In this document: in pieces, positions 63,569-64,000 of the stretch
Position numbering within the stretch: position 1 is the stretch's first letter
How the letters are laid out: each line of letters starts with the position of its first letter
NCBI GenBank assembly: GCA_025548565.1
Contig: JAJLPB010000014.1
Coordinates: 62,001 to 126,000 of the forward strand
Reading direction: 5' to 3'
Length of the DNA: 64,000 bases
From: Rugamonas sp. A1-17
Lineage (GTDB): Bacteria > Pseudomonadota > Gammaproteobacteria > Burkholderiales > Burkholderiaceae_D
The notes under the pieces: generated by a model
Seen by the model: only the letters and a program-made list of their open reading frames with translations
Database searches by the model: none
Told to the model about the DNA's origin: nothing
Made by a program: the position numbers and the translations under genes

Positions 63569-63590
63569 ATTGATACATCATGTAATCAAT
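63569..63590. promoter_or_regulatory. Dyad in the SDR/LysR divergent promoter
   Basis: A 22-base region has ATTGAT and ATCAAT as outer arms and an inner TACAT-C-ATGTA dyad. It ends 9 bases before the LysR ATG, where LysR regulators commonly bind. A T-N11-A form fits, but the site is inferred. Confidence 0.4.
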
Positions 63591-63599
63591 AAGGCCGCC

Positions 63600-64000
63600 A
63601 TGAAGCGCTATTTCGACGACGTCCTGCTGGGCAGCATCGAGCTGTTTTGCTTTGCGGCGGAATTGGGCAGTTTTACCGCGGCGGCCACGGCGGCCGGAGT
63701 GACGCCGGCTGCAGTCAGCCGCTCCATCGCACGGCTGGAGGAGCGGTTGGGCGTGCGCCTGTTCGTGCGCACCACGCGCCAGATCCGCCTGACGGACGGC
63801 GGCCGCATCTACTTCGAGCAATGCCGGCAGGCGCTCGCTCAACTGACGGACGCGGAGCGCCAGGTCACCGGCGCCCAAGCCAAGCCGGCCGGCGTGCTGC
63901 GCATCAGCGCGCCGACGCCCTACGCGCACTACCGGCTGCTGCCCTTACTGGGAGAGTTCCGCAGGAAGTACCCCGAGGTGACGCTCGATATCCACGTCAG
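63600..64000 (+). CDS. LysR family transcriptional regulator (partial, runs past right edge)
   Basis: 133 residues before the edge, under half of the usual 300. The N-terminal HTH is clear: LGSIELFCFAAELGSFTAAA, AAGVTPAAVSRSIARLEERL, GVRLFVRTTRQIRLTDGG. The start of the ligand domain follows (GVLRISAPTPYAHYRLLPLL). AAGG lies 6 bases before the ATG at 63600. It is divergent from the SDR-tautomerase pair, so it probably controls it. Confidence 0.93.
   Translation, partial: MKRYFDDVLLGSIELFCFAAELGSFTAAATAAGVTPAAVSRSIARLEERLGVRLFVRTTRQIRLTDGGRIYFEQCRQALAQLTDAERQVTGAQAKPAGVLRISAPTPYAHYRLLPLLGEFRRKYPEVTLDIHV

Overview
The window is 64 kb of GC-rich, densely coded chromosomal DNA. It most resembles a betaproteobacterium of the Oxalobacteraceae (Massilia/Duganella type). 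Supporting signs are the thrC-moeA-moaD order, hopanoid-type hpnC/hpnD/hpnE genes, DUF2946 proteins next to outer-membrane receptors, several GGDEF/EAL proteins, an FNR/Crp pair, and FNR, NsrR and sigma-54 type sites. No rRNA, tRNA, CRISPR, transposase or prophage gene was found. No gene-free stretch exceeds about 200 bases. The assignment rests on protein resemblance recalled from memory, without a database search.

Layout. 1-4.0 kb: RND efflux pump (permease cut by the left edge, lipoprotein adaptor). 4.1-8.4 kb: hpnC, three small genes, then hpnD-hpnE for squalene synthesis. 8.5-10.3 kb: a 45-residue peptide gene, a DUF1700/HAAS-like membrane protein and a head-GIN (DUF2807) protein. 10.3-14.9 kb: TIGR03862-type flavoprotein, a small membrane protein, a REP-like dyad, and the moaD-moeA-thrC unit read leftward. 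15.0-18.2 kb: large GAF-PAS-GGDEF-EAL sensor. 18.2-22.6 kb: threonine/serine catabolic operon kbl-tdh-sdaA with a divergent XRE-cupin regulator. 22.6-23.9 kb: ammonium transporter with a sigma-54 promoter. 23.9-29.9 kb: secreted zinc metalloprotease, prolyl oligopeptidase and a DUF5694 protein.

30-35 kb: cupredoxin plus GGDEF/EAL operon and a divergent EAL-CBS-GGDEF protein. 35-40.2 kb: Sel1-repeat protein and a metal-uptake operon (DUF2946-like, porin, solute-binding protein, permease) that lacks an ATPase. 40.2-42.1 kb: DEDDh exonuclease and YegD-like Hsp70. 42.3-45.7 kb: LacI regulator and a UvrD-like helicase with DUF5710. 45.8-51.9 kb: Pal-type lipoprotein, catalase, a DUF3142/784-residue pair of unknown role, DUF29 and a small protein. 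51.9-56.8 kb: two TonB receptors around a DUF2946 gene, with a Fur-like box. 56.8-59.3 kb: flavohaemoglobin with an NsrR-like site, and a phytase-like lipoprotein. 59.2-64 kb: PAS-GGDEF-EAL protein, FNR plus a cluster-less Crp/Fnr paralogue behind two FNR boxes, tautomerase-SDR pair and a partial LysR gene.

Themes are c-di-GMP signalling (four GGDEF/EAL proteins), oxygen/NO/peroxide response (FNR, Hmp, catalase), metal uptake, and amino-acid/peptide catabolism linked to nitrogen supply. I found no single dramatic new system. The least explained units are the DUF3142/784-residue pair, the cupredoxin-GGDEF/EAL operon, the peptide-HAAS-GIN module, the ATPase-less metal transporter and the helicase with an altered Walker A.
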